Shown here one piece after another: positions 1 to 11,124 of a stretch of 64,000 nucleotides of DNA; positions within the stretch are counted from its first letter, which is position 1; each line of letters opens with the position of its first letter. Origin of the DNA: Chrysomallon squamiferum (Eukaryota; Mollusca; Gastropoda; Neomphalida; Peltospiridae); assembly GCA_012295275.1 (NCBI GenBank), contig CM022678.1:17850278-17914277 (forward strand). The letters run 5' to 3'. Position numbers and translations under genes: made by a program. Below the pieces are notes generated by a model, which was given only the letters and a program-made list of their open reading frames with translations, had not been told where the DNA came from and made no database searches.

Positions 1-722
1 ATTTGCGTCTGAAATTAACATCTGTATTTGTGCGTGTGTTTGTCTGTGTGACTTTGTGTACGTGTTTGTTTTTATGTCTGTGGCCATGTATTTGTATTTA
101 TGGTTTGGGTATGTGTGAGAAAGAGAAAGACAGAGTGGAAGAAAGAAAAATGTATGTTGTGTGGGGGAACAAAGAGTGAGGAGGAGGATGTGTATGTATG
201 TGTCTGTGTCTACACATATGTGTGTATGTCTGCATGCATGTATTTGAGTGTACATGTGAATGCACAAGTGTGTGTTTCAGTAATATTTTAAAACAATATT
301 TACAGAAAACAAACCTACAGGATCAGACTGAGAGGTGTTAGATGACATTCCACTGCTTGGCACACTGTTCGCCATCTCTGAAAATTAAACATTTGTTATT
401 ATACATCAACAACCATGTAACAAACAGAATTGGAAAAAAAAAACTTGTTCAATTCCACGCCCTAAAACAACATCAAATTATTACATTCATTAAGAAAAGG
501 TTACAAAATCCATGTGTTCTATTTAACTCTGGTTTCAGTCAGATATGCAAATTCTGATGCTGTCCTGTGTAGTGTGAAGTAACCTAAATTTCTTTTAATT
601 CTCAGGGAGCAAAAATATTTGTTTTTTATTCTCTAGCATTTTTATGATCCATGAAATAGAACCAGACTGAAGGAAAAAAACAAATTTATAAAAATGTATT
701 ACTACAGATGAACCTGATACTT
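1..722. repeat. Left arm of inverted duplication (partner 2311-3031)
   Basis: Read in reverse complement, this arm matches 3031 down to about 2311 almost base for base; paired coordinates sum to about 3032. It carries an antisense copy of the 59-nt exon at 2656-2714, at 319-377, and the CT/GT-rich tract of 2760-3030. Homology stops near 722 and may continue left of the window. The arm is an inverted duplication of part of the kinase-like gene, not an independent gene. Short frames inside it are shadows. Confidence 0.85.
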
Positions 723-887
723 CTCTTCTTCTTTTCTTTGCAAAATCAGAACAACAACAACAACAACAACAAATAACAAAATAACCTAACAATGCGGCAA
801 ACGCCATATTACAGGAAGTGCGAGGAGTTTACTCGAGTAAAGGGAGATAAATGGAGGTAGTTTCAGGTCTGCCTCAGCCCACAGTTT

Positions 888-922
<35 letters not shown>

Positions 923-929
923 TAATCTT

Positions 930-1645
930 ATTTTCGGTTAATAAAACAATATTGTTATGACACTGGGTTAATTAAACAATATTGTTACAATATTGTGTTA
1001 GTAAAACAATATTTTTATAATTTTTTCACATCTTTAATAACTGAAATGTTTACAATTTATTTATTTATTATTTTATTAAACTTTATTTTATTTTTAAAGT
1101 CAACCTTAAATAAGAAAAGCATTTGTAAAGAATTGTTCATTCAGACTGTACTAATTTGGAAAAATTTCAAATCCTATTCCAGAAATATTGTTATTATAAA
1201 TGGTTTGTATTTGGTCAGTTTACCTATTTAGATCAATTTGTTTACAGGTCAGTCACCTAACAGACATTACTCTCAGTGGCGATCAAACATCATTCACAAA
1301 TGTCATTGTGTCTGGTATGTATTCTAGAGTAAATTTAAACAAACACACTTTTGTGTAACAGATAATATATATATAGTATTCATAACACAATCACTATAAA
1401 CAGTGGCAACACATTTCTACCACTAAGTCAGTTTTTGTAATTTGTGGAACTGATATATAGGTTTTTGGGAATAACTGTTTTCACTTTGGTAAATTAGTTT
1501 AAATTCACATATGTATTGTTCAAAGCCACTTCTTTTGCTTTTAATTGCTGATTTAAATCTTAAATGGCCATTTTGAATGCAGTTTTTATTTAAAAAGTAA
1601 AAAATTGTTTTGGTTTGACATATAGCTTTTGCCTCATTGAATCAG
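930..1645 (+). repeat. Direct duplicate of 3435-4125
   Basis: This stretch runs parallel to 3435-4125 at an offset of about 2479 with few substitutions. It includes a copy of the 67-nt exon (1248-1314). Just upstream, 850-890 matches 3205-3227 and then jumps to the T-tract at 3417, so the duplicate has lost about 180 bp that is coding exon in the other copy. Homology ends near 1645, where the two copies diverge. Confidence 0.85.
1248..1314 (+). pseudogene. Duplicated 67-nt exon of the kinase-like gene (orphan copy)
   Basis: The acceptor TTACAG and donor GTATGT are both intact. The exon reads VSHLTDITLSGDQTSFTNVI and differs from the copy at 3727-3793 by few bases (S to F and E to V changes). 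Its upstream partner exon is deleted in this copy and the 5' neighbour is inverted, so it is probably a non-functional duplicate. It could still be spliced as an alternative exon, because borders and phase (0 to 1) are preserved. Confidence 0.55.
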
Positions 1646-2310
1646 GTAATTTTAACTTTTACCAGGTAAAGCTGATATCATTCAACACTAAACAGTTATT
1701 TCCTATTACTTGTTTGAGATCTCAATTTGGAAATGTACAAAGTATTTGTACAATTCATGAGTTGTGAAACTAAATGTATACAGACACACTTTCTTTATCT
1801 TTTCTTTTTTTATTCAGTTTTCTTATAAATGGACAGTAGATATTAAATAGTAACATATTTCTACATTGTACATGTAATTTTAAAAAAAAATACTCAAGTA
1901 ATTCTCTCTAACACACACACACACACACACATCATAGCTGATTCATATACAACATATAAAAATATATGATAAATTATTTTATCAACTATATCTTATTTTC
2001 ACAAAATCATTAAAACAAGACTGAAACATACCATGTTGTTAAGTTGTTTTGTTAGTTGTTGTTTTTCTAAATTACCTTTCAACCTAGAGCAGCAACAAAG
2101 TTACTGAATTAAATGGAATTGCCAACTAAGAAGGACTGAACCTACAGATTATTAAGTCTCACACTTGTTTGAAAAGACTGAGCTGAAACCTTACAAACCA
2201 CTACATGAAAGTTTGGGTTTATGTCTGATAATTAAACTTATGATCTTACTTGACATAAAAGGTTAATTTACTGGTTGTTTTAGGGCTGATTTTGTTAATG
2301 TAGTAAAGAA

Positions 2311-3031
2311 AAGTATCAGGTTCATCTGTAGTAATACATTTTTATAAATTTGTTTTTTTCCTTCAGTCTGGTTCTATTTCATGGATCATAAAAATGCTAG
2401 AGAATAAAAAACAAATATTTTTGCTCCCTGAGAATTAAAAGAAATTTAGGTTACTTCACACTACACAGGACAGCATCAGAATTTGCATATCTGACTGAAA
2501 CCAGAGTTAAATAGAACACATGGATTTTGTAACCTTTTCTTAATGAATGTAATAATTTGATGTTGTTTTAGGGCGTGGAATTGAACAAGTTTTTTTTTTC
2601 CAATTCTGTTTGTTACATGGTTGTTGATGTATAATAACAAATGTTTAATTTTCAGAGCCGGCGAACAGTGTGCCAAGCAGTGGAATGTCATCTAACACCT
2701 CTCAGTCTGATCCTGTAGGTTTGTTTTCTGTAAATATTGTTTTAAAATATTACTGAAACACACACTTGTGCATTCACATGTACACTCAAATACATGCATG
2801 CAGACATACACACATATGTTTAGACACAGACACATACATACACATCCTCCTCCTCACTCTTTGTTCCCCCACACAAATACATTTTTCTTTCTTCCACTCT
2901 GTCTTTCTCTTTCTCACACATACCCAAACCATAAATACAAATACATGGCCACAGACATAAAAACAAACACGTACACAAAGTCACACAGACAAACACACGC
3001 ACAAATACAGATGTTAATTTCAGACGCAAAT
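2311..3031. repeat. Right arm of inverted duplication (partner 1-722)
   Basis: This arm is the inverted counterpart of 1-722 and lies inside the kinase-like gene. It covers intron sequence, the exon 2656-2714 and a purine/pyrimidine-biased tract. Because the exon at 2656 continues in phase into 3201, this arm is presumably the original orientation. Confidence 0.8.
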
Positions 3032-4566
3032 GATTAACTCATTTACTGGAAAAGAGTGGAGAAGTATTTACATTAAAACTGAAAACAAATTCCATCTGAA
3101 ACATTGTAATGTTTCAATTTCATTAAAAGCTTATTTTAATTATATTTTTTCTTTATTATTATTATTACTGTTGTTGTTGTTGTTGTTGTTGTTATTTCAG
3201 TCTGAGGCAGCAGTTTCAGGTCTGCCTCAGCCCACAGACACAGGACAAGAACCTAGCATTGTGGAAAGCCCAACAGATTTGCCAGGGACTAGTGTAAATG
3301 TTGCTGCCAACAGTGATAACCAAGGGATACAGTCTGCATCATCATCTGCAAATAATCAAGGATTGTCAAAGCGAAACGAAGGAATTGCTGCTCCTGCTGT
3401 ATGAATTTTTATAGTTTAATTTTTTTTTTTTTTATTAGCCTTATTTTGGATTAATAAAACAATATTGTTACAATATTGTGTTAGTAAAACAATATTTTTA
3501 TAATTTTTTCACATCTTTAATAACTGAAATGTTTACAATTTATTTATTATTTCATTAAACTTTATTTTATTTTTAAAGTCAACCTTAAATAAGAAAAACA
3601 TTTGTAAAGAATTGTTCATTCAGACTGTACTAATTTGGAAAAATTTCAAATCCTATTCCAGAAATATTGTTATTATAAATGGTTTGTATTTGGTCAGTTT
3701 ACCTATTTAGATCAATTTGTTTACAGGTCAGTCACCTAACAGACATTACTCTCAGTGGCGATCAAACATCATTGACAAATGTCATTGAGTCTGGTATGTA
3801 TTCTAGAGTAAATTTAAACAAACACACTTTTGTGTAACAGATAATATATATATAGTATTCATCACACAATCACTATAAACAGTGGCAACACATTTCTACC
3901 ACTAAGTCAGTTTTTGTAATTTGTGGAACTGATATATAGGTTTTTGGGAATAACTGTTTTCACTTTGGTAAATTAGTTTAAATTCACACATGTATTGTTC
4001 AAAGCCACTTCTTTTGCTTTTAATTGCTGATTTAAATCTTAAATGGCCATTTTGAATGCAGTTTTTATTTAAAAAGTAAAAAATTGTTTTGGTTTGACAT
4101 ATAGCTTTTGCCTCATTGAATCATATCATTTTAACCTACACTAATTTTATGATGCTAACCAGTTATTTGTATTACTTTTTTACATAGAAACACATAAGTC
4201 CTAAACAATTACAAAACCTACATAAATGCACAAGCACATTAATATGTAGACAGTGAGATACACACAAACATATTCAAATATATTCAAATATATTGACATA
4301 CACAAACTTACATCATGAATATTGTTAAACAATTACTTTGGTTTAACAGTTAGCAATTACTGATGTTTTGTTAATTCAAATTTTATGAACAATAAAACCT
4401 TGCAATACTAACTATTTTAAATTAACATCTTGTACTCTTTCTATAATTTCTGTTTCTTTCTTTTATAGATGGAACTCTTTCCATATCTGAGTTTCTAAGA
4501 GAATTAAAATTGTTGAAAGTCATTCGGTTTCCTCGTGGCAAGAATCGGGTTCCTTGTCAAGCAAAG
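2656..4566 (+). CDS. Kinase-like gene, N-terminal exons (Ser/Thr-rich leader)
   Basis: Four exons with AG/GT borders and compatible phases: 2656-2714, 3201-3398, 3727-3793 and 4469-4566. The first begins inside a codon (phase 1), so the true start lies upstream, possibly outside the window or moved by the duplication; no start codon could be assigned. The peptide is low in complexity and rich in S, T, Q, N and P (for example SSGMSSNTSQSDP, then SEAAVSGLPQPTDTG), as in a disordered leader. The last exon (SISEFLRELKLLKVIRFPRG) turns hydrophobic and basic and leads in phase 0 into the kinase exons. I recognise no domain in this leader. The exons carry no internal stops in the joined frame. Confidence 0.6.
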
Positions 4567-4773
4567 GTAATTTTAAGAATATCATACCCTATTGATGTTG
4601 TTCTTGATGGTTCAAATGTGATTTTAATAAAGCATACCGCATAAGCAAATTACATGTACAATGTTGAAATATGTTACTATTTAATATCTAATGTCCATGT
4701 ATAAGAAAACTGAATTAACATTTACAATCAAAATAGAATAGTGAATATCAGATTGATGTCATTGTTTTTACAG

Positions 4774-6271
4774 ATCACTTTGGAAAATGGAGAGTACAAA
4801 CAAGATTTTCAGTTTGTACTCACTGGTAAAATTCTTGGGAAAGGGAGTAAAGGTGTTGTCTACGTAGCTAAAGATATTGACAGTCAAACTGAACATGCAG
4901 TAAAGATCGTGAGTTACTATAAATAAATAAAATATTTAATTTTCTCTGGTTAATCAATCGAAAGATGCATAGAAAAGTTTTCTTTATTAAAATAGTCCTT
5001 TCATTGAATTTCCTCTTATGAATTTTGATTTTATAGGAAATGCTCTCGTGTGTATAAACATAAACATACCACCTGGTAACATTTATAAAACGGAAATTTT
5101 GTTGATCAGTTATTTTATTCATCCCTTTATGTATCTATTCTCTTCATTCATTTCTTTTTTAATATCCAACCATTTATTCACACTGATTTTCATTTGTTCA
5201 TGTTAGGATTGCACTGACATAATTTTATGAATTTTAGGTTCCAGTCAATGATTTTCATGGAAATGAAGTAATATGTCAGTTTGATTTGAATGAAATAAAC
5301 TTGGGGCCCTTGTTGCTTCTGATCATCAGACATGGTGATGAAATCCATATTCATATGGAAATGATTGAGCACGGTGAGAAGAAGCACATTTTTATTATTG
5401 CCTTGGAAAAAAGAAATAGGACAAATGTTCATACCAGTGTATATGTTTGGTGGTTTCTTTTTATCATTTTATATTCAACTGCAGATAATAAACTTTGTTA
5501 TAGGTATAGTTTTATTTATTGGCTAGTTACAAATACAGTTAATTATGGCTGTATGAAATTCTTAATGCTAGTTCAAAAAGTAAGTTGTACAACATAATCA
5601 ATGTGAAAAGAATTTCACAATCACAGTATATGCATGTAGATATCAAATGTTTTTAGTGTTAAATAAAATATTTGTTCCTATCTGAACTATTTTCATAAGG
5701 ATTTCTATCTAACTACATACTTGCATAGTCTTTCATTCTATTTCATTTAAATTTTTATTGCTTTATTATTATTATCATTATTATTATTATTATTATTTTT
5801 ACATGAAGCACTTACAGTTTATGACATCAGAACAAAGATAAGGAAAGAACAACTGGATGAAAAATGTCGCGAACAGCTCGCTTTGCTCATTGTCAGTGGA
5901 TCAGAGGATCAAGTGTATATGATGCAAGGAGTGGGCTGGACTCATGGAGACCTGACAGGTTTGGAGCATTTTAATTAATTTGGATATTTACAGAGTCCTT
6001 TGAATACCAAAATGGATCTTATTAAGTAGCATTTGACAGTTATTGAGTTATGCAAATATTGTATTGCTGGTATTGTTATTTTTGTATTGATACAACACCC
6101 ATGTCCATAGCTTGAGTGGCTGTAAAAATGTGTCTAATTAAAATCACTGAAAACTCCGACTAAACTTAATTGTTTGAATACTGGATTAACAAACTTTTTA
6201 CAAATAGATCAATGTATTGTTATTAAATTTTATTTTTATTATGTTGGTTATTTTATTGTTACAGTAAAAAA

Positions 6272-6357
<86 letters not shown>

Positions 6358-6930
6358 AAATAAAGAACTTATTCATTGCTAACTCAAAAGTGAGTTATGC
6401 AATTTAATCCCCAATTTGATTCATAAGATCTCATTTTCAGCATCAAGCGCTGTAACAGATAATCTATTTCGTAAATGTGATTTTTATCTTTAGATTTGAA
6501 AATAAAGTTGATTGAAGAAATTGTTTCAACCATATCAGTGAAAAGATTAAAAAATAAAAAATGTTTCACAAAAGAAATATGAACAGTAGATAGAAGATGA
6601 TTTTTTGTATTTTTAATCTTTTTAACAGTTGTATAGCAGAAGTTCTGAAATAAAATCACTCAATATTAAATTTTAAAAGTAACAATTTAAATAAAATAAG
6701 TACTTAGTTAGTTTAATTTAGTTTAATTTAATTTAATTTAATTTATTTACCTTCTAGAGTGGAACACACTGATGATGTCTGATGGATCTGTAGTTATCAT
6801 AGATTATAGTGAAGCAGTCAAAAAGACAGGGGATGACGACTATTGGCAGATTTTCAGGCTGTTTTACACCTTGTTCAATGGAAAAGAGTTTCATGATGAA
6901 GATATGCAAAATCCAAAAACATTTGAAGAA
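4774..6930 (+). CDS. Kinase-like gene, catalytic-domain exons
   Basis: Four in-phase exons: 4774-4908, 5238-5373, 5809-5958 and 6758-6930. The first has a glycine-rich loop GKILGKGSKGVVYVAKD followed by HAVKI, whose lysine fits the ATP-binding VAIK lysine. The second gives the hinge-like MEMIEHG. The third and fourth join as GWTHGDLTEWNTLM, a catalytic loop with D and N at HRDLKxxN spacing but G for R, and then DGSVVIIDYSEA, which replaces DFG with DYS. No APE motif is seen and the C-lobe is short, ending KTFEE. The aspartates and lysine are kept, so it may be active but divergent; HGDL also occurs in APH/RIO-type kinases. The acceptor of the third exon could instead be nine bases downstream. 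Family not assigned. Confidence 0.7.
6276..6352. repeat. (AT)n microsatellite with GTAT tail
   Basis: About 70 bp of uninterrupted AT followed by GTATGTATG, in the intron between the third and fourth kinase exons. Confidence 0.95.
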
Positions 6931-7235
6931 GTAATAATAGAAATACTATGATTATAGTTCCTTTATCATTATGATTCTTATTATTGTTGTTATTTTCATT
7001 ATTATGGTTAATATTGATATTTTTTATTCCTTGGTTATTGTTGATATTATTTTTATTATTATTGAATACCTTCAAAATTGTTAAAACATAAAATGTACAT
7101 TTTAATGACAAAATGAAAAAGTCATAATTAATTTATTTTGTTCTTGTTGATGTTGTTGCTGTTACTATAGCTTTTTCTCATTATTACAATGAATTTTATT
7201 TTACATTTGTTTTGTTTTGTTTTATCTGTTTGTAT

Positions 7236-7290
7236 GTTCGTTTGCTTTATTTTATTTTATTTTATTTTATTTTATTTTATTTTATTTTTT
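7236..7290. repeat. (TTTTA)n microsatellite
   Basis: About ten TTTTA units in the intron upstream of 7325. Confidence 0.9.
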
Positions 7291-7324
7291 TACTATTATT
7301 TATTTGTGTATTTGTTTTTGCTAG

Positions 7325-7412
7325 ATCTTGGAAGATGTGAAAGAATTGCCTGAAGAATTGGGAGGTAATACAACTGAAAATACAGAAGAATGCATGTACC
7401 AGACTGATTAGA
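7325..7412 (+). CDS. Possible alternative terminal exon of the kinase-like gene
   Basis: After an acceptor (GCTAG) in phase 0 from the exon ending at 6930, the frame reads ILEDVKELPEELGG and on to a stop at 7410-7412. A donor-like GTAATA at 7365 would make a 40-nt exon, but that ends in phase 1 while the next repeated exons need phase 0. I therefore favour a short alternative 3' end here, with the long isoform splicing from 6930 straight to 7958. The start ILED resembles the VLEQ/ILAQ starts of the downstream repeated exons, so it may be an old member of the same exon array. Confidence 0.4.
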
Positions 7413-7957
7413 TCATTTCTATTATATTTTTATCATTCTTTTCATCTTCAGTTGTTGTTTTTTTTTCATTATTTTTCCATGAATACCTTGTTGTATTTAG
7501 TTAAAAATCTATAACTGTGATTGATAATTAATTACGGTGAAACAGGTGGTAAATTCTAGGGAGGTCAAGTAGAAATATGTTCAGTTTTGTTTATTTAATT
7601 ATTCAAATTTTCACGTGTTCATTCATTCATTTATTCATTCAGTATCTCAGTTATTTATATATTTATTTTCCGTTATTTAATATTATTCCTTTCTTGTTTT
7701 TTTGTTGTTTTTTCTCGTTCATTATCTTACTGGGTTTTCTTTCTTTTTTTCTTTCGTCATCTGTCACTTTATACAGGTTCGTTTTGAATAATTTATTTGG
7801 ATTTATGTTCAGCTATAACAATTGTTTATTCTGATGATTATACCGTTTTATTTTTGTCAGAAAATGATGATGGAAATCTATGATACATGAGTTTTATTCA
7901 AAATGTAAGTATTGGAACAAAGAAAGTTTGATTTCAGTTGGTTATATTATTTTCAGG

Positions 7958-8864
7958 TTTTAGAGCAGGATCCTCATCATCAGCAAGAAATGTCTCAAAG
8001 TGGAACTGCACAGTTGCAGGTGATGTGAGAATTTGGAGTTGTGTTTGTTTTGTTGGGAATTTTCTTTTTCTGTTTTTTCTTTTGTTACTGATCATAGTAA
8101 AGCGATACACAATCTGTTAATATATGTTCAAACTTCCACTTTACAGTTCAATGGTGTCTCCAGTGTTGTTGAAGAAGTTGTATCTACATATGATAAATTG
8201 ATTGTCTAACATTGTAAAAGTTCTAAAAATAGAAGTGAGAATTACGTATACTAGTAAATAGTGTGTTATCTATGATACATTATGAGTTGTCTTCAAAATG
8301 TACGTATTGGAACAAAGAAAGTTTAATTTCAGTTGGTTATATTATTTTCAGATTTTAGCGCAGAATCCTGACGATCTGGAAGAAAAAGCTCTAAGTGGAG
8401 TTGCAAGGAACCAGGTGGTGTGTGAATTCAGAGTTGTTGTTTGTTTTGTTTGTTTTTTTGTTTTTTTTTGTAGGGATTTTTTTTTTCTTTTGTTACTGAT
8501 CATAGTAAAGCGATATACAATCTGTAGTTAATATATGTTCAAACTTTCACTTTACAGTTTAATGATATCTTCAGTGTTGTTGAAGAAGTTGTTCTTACAT
8601 TGTTGTATCTACATATATATAATAAATTATTGTCTAGCATTGTGCTAAAAATAGAAATGAGAATTATCTATAATAGTAAATACATGTTATCTATGATACA
8701 TTATGAGTTGTCTTCAAAATGTACGTATTGGAACAGAAAGTTTGATTGAAGTTGGTTATATTATTTTCAGGTGTTAGAGCAGGATCCTCAGGATATCGAT
8801 TTATCGTGTGGTGAAGTTAGTCTGAAGGGCAGTCAAGAATTCAGACAGACAGCTTCTGTGTCTG
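7958..8864 (+). CDS. Kinase-like gene, three tandemly duplicated exons
   Basis: Exons 7958-8020 and 8352-8414 are both 63 nt; 8771-8864 is a longer third member. Each follows a near-identical intron end (GGTTATATTATTTTCAG) and starts in phase 0 with VLEQDP, ILAQNP or VLEQDP. The repeat unit is about 400 bp and includes flanking intron sequence, for example the shared stretch before 7958, 8352 and 8771. The last exon ends TASVSG at a GTATGT donor followed by AGAGTAAATTTAAAC, almost as downstream of the exon at 3727-3793, which suggests exchange between these exons. The products are short acidic linkers of unknown role after the kinase C-lobe. Confidence 0.6.
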
Positions 8865-9080
8865 GTATGTATCCTAGAGTAAATTTAAACACACATACAT
8901 TCACGCACACATGCACACACAAATACACACAGTATATTTTTTCTTTCTTTAGTCATGCATGTTATAATAATCATTTCTGGTTGTTTGCAGTAAATTTCCT
9001 AATATATAATGTGCATTCTGATTGGACAGTTTGGGTTTCTTGTCATTCAGTACATAAATTATTTATTTTATCTTGGTTAG

Positions 9081-9268
9081 GGGATGATGAGAAAGGTACT
9101 GATGGAGTGGCATTCAAGAATGAAATGTAAGCAAGTTTAATTGTGTTTTTATTAAAATGTAAATTTATTCTCTTTGTATTTGATAGTGAATGCATTTTCA
9201 TATGTCATAGAACTAAATAAATTTCCATTCAGATTAGTTCAAATATTCACAAAGTGTTAAATACGAAC

Positions 9269-9314
<46 letters not shown>

Positions 9315-9414
9315 GGTAATACCAGTTCGTTCTTGTGTTGACAAATGGAAAGATGTTAAGCTACCTAAATCAAAAGCAGAATTGATAGACCAAATAATGA
9401 AAATGAAGAAATGA
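9081..9414 (+). CDS. Kinase-like gene, penultimate and terminal exons
   Basis: Exon 9081-9126 (acceptor GGTTAG, donor GTAAGC) continues the phase of 8864 and encodes GDDEKGTDGVAFKNE plus two bases of a codon. Exon 9315-9414, after a 38-nt T tract and TTTTAG, completes a methionine codon. It then reads VIPVRSCVDKWKDVKLPKSK and on to IMKMKK before TGA at 9412-9414. The matching phases across four introns make this a credible C-terminus. The tail is basic and unrelated to any domain I know. AATAAA-like sequence follows at about 9475 (ACAATAAG), so the transcript probably ends soon after. Confidence 0.6.
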
Positions 9415-11120
9415 ACAAATCTTCAACAGCTTCAATTTTTAACTCTTTAAATGGTGTATTCTTTCTGTGTTATACAATAAGTTGTTATTTTTTTTGTGGT
9501 TAAAATTCTGTTTAAAACAAAAGAAAAGGAAACGTTTTGTCAGCATAACACATTTACTTGCGAACTTGTGAACTATTAACAAACACTGGGATTAACAAAC
9601 TCAAAACTGGCATCAAAGTTGCAAAGTAATTCAGAAAGGCTGTCTGCGGAACTGTTTACAATGTTTTTGTTTACATAACATGTGTTGATTGATTGAAGAT
9701 AGCTCAATCGATTACTGATGGATATTCTGTTGTGCTATTCTGTGGTCCGTACTTGTGCTCAGAAACTAAGTAACAAACTAAGAAAGATTAATAACTAAAA
9801 GATTAACTAGAAAGTTAAAGTAACCAACGGGGTTTAATTAGTTTAGTATAATGTATCAACGCTATTTATAGCAAGTTAATAAATAATTAATATTGTTACT
9901 AAAGAATTAACACACATATAGTTCATAAATATAATTAATATATAGCTAGTTGAAAAATAATTAGTTTGTAGTTAGTTAATAAATAATTAACATACAGCTA
10001 GTTAATACAAAATATGTAGCTAGTTCATAAATAATTAATATATAGGTAGTTAATCAATAATTACATAGCTAGTTAATAAATAATTAATATATATTTAGTT
10101 GGTGTTTTATCCCTTAACATGAAAAAAATGAATACTAACAGCGTTGACGTGAAGTATGTGAAAACATTTAAACCTTTTGTTTTTCTTGTTTTTTTTTTTT
10201 TTTTTTTTTTTATACCTTGAATGTTTTACCAATTTCATGGTTAACCGTAAATAAGTTATTGTTAAAATGTATCCGCACAGAGATGAATCAATTAGGTTAT
10301 TTATAATTATTTCATAACGTTTTTGTGTGTTACTATTACATGTTGGTATGTCTTCAACTTAAATTCGTTTGCAGACTTTAAAAAACTATATATATTTACT
10401 TGACTATTTGCTGATTATTACTTGTTATAGTTAAATTATGTTGAAACATTTTCCGAGTTTGTTAACTCGCGAATGTTTTACCTTGTATTCTTGATGACTT
10501 CAGTGTTGTGCTTCACATATTTAATATAATAATGTTGCCACGTTTTGTGATTTACTCATTTTATTATTACATTTTACGTAGTGATTAGTTATGTTTTCAT
10601 TTTAAAAGTCACTGCTGTATTTTTGCTTATTTTATTGTGAAGTTCATAATTTGTTGATTGTACTGTTAAATTTTACATTTTTGCTGATTGTACTGTGAAA
10701 TTTTATATTTTTGCTGATTGTACTGTGAAATTTTACATTTTTGCTGATTGTACTGTGAAATTTTACATTTTTACTGATTGTACTGTGAAATTTTACATTT
10801 TTGCTGATTGTACTGTGAAACTGATAAAATGCGATTGCTCTACTTATCTTTTGCTGATTGTATTTGTACAGTTAAATTTATTTTTATTTTCCTTTCAAAC
10901 AGATACAAACTGTATTTATCTTTTGCAGATTTTTCTGTGGAATTAATAAAAAAAAAAATTAATTATCTTTCGATTGATGTTAAATTGATAAAATGCTGTT
11001 TTACACTTTGTTAGATTTTGCTGATTTTATTGTCAAATTGACAGTTTTTCTGTATAAGATTTTTTGCTCGTTTTACTGTCAACCTGATAAAATACTAATG
11101 ACGGTACTGTTAAATTATAC
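9415..11120. other. Gene-free spacer with two short tandem-repeat fields
   Basis: No convincing exon is visible. 9860-10105 holds a degenerate roughly 30-bp repeat (AGTTAATAAATAATTAATAT with TAGCTAG). 10180-10212 is a T tract. 10651-10830 is a clean 30-bp tandem repeat listed separately. The rest is plain AT-rich sequence. Confidence 0.6.
10651..10830. repeat. 30-bp tandem repeat, about six copies
   Basis: The unit is TTGCTGATTGTACTGTGAAA plus ATTTTACATTT with single-base variants. Because 30 is divisible by three the array stays open as a 10-residue repeat (FYIFADCTVK), but there is no coding context. Degraded units continue to about 11090 (TTTGCTGATT again near 10850 and 11020). Confidence 0.85.
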
Positions 11121-11124
11121 ATTA

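Noticed and set aside
100-291. Open frame in the left inverted arm
   Set aside because: It lies in a GT-rich low-complexity tract that is the mirror of 2760-3030; both strands are open through simple repeats.
3030-3404. 124-residue frame treated as a single exon
   Set aside because: The first half is intron with a TTA/TTG tract; only 3201-3398 has splice borders and phase consistent with coding.
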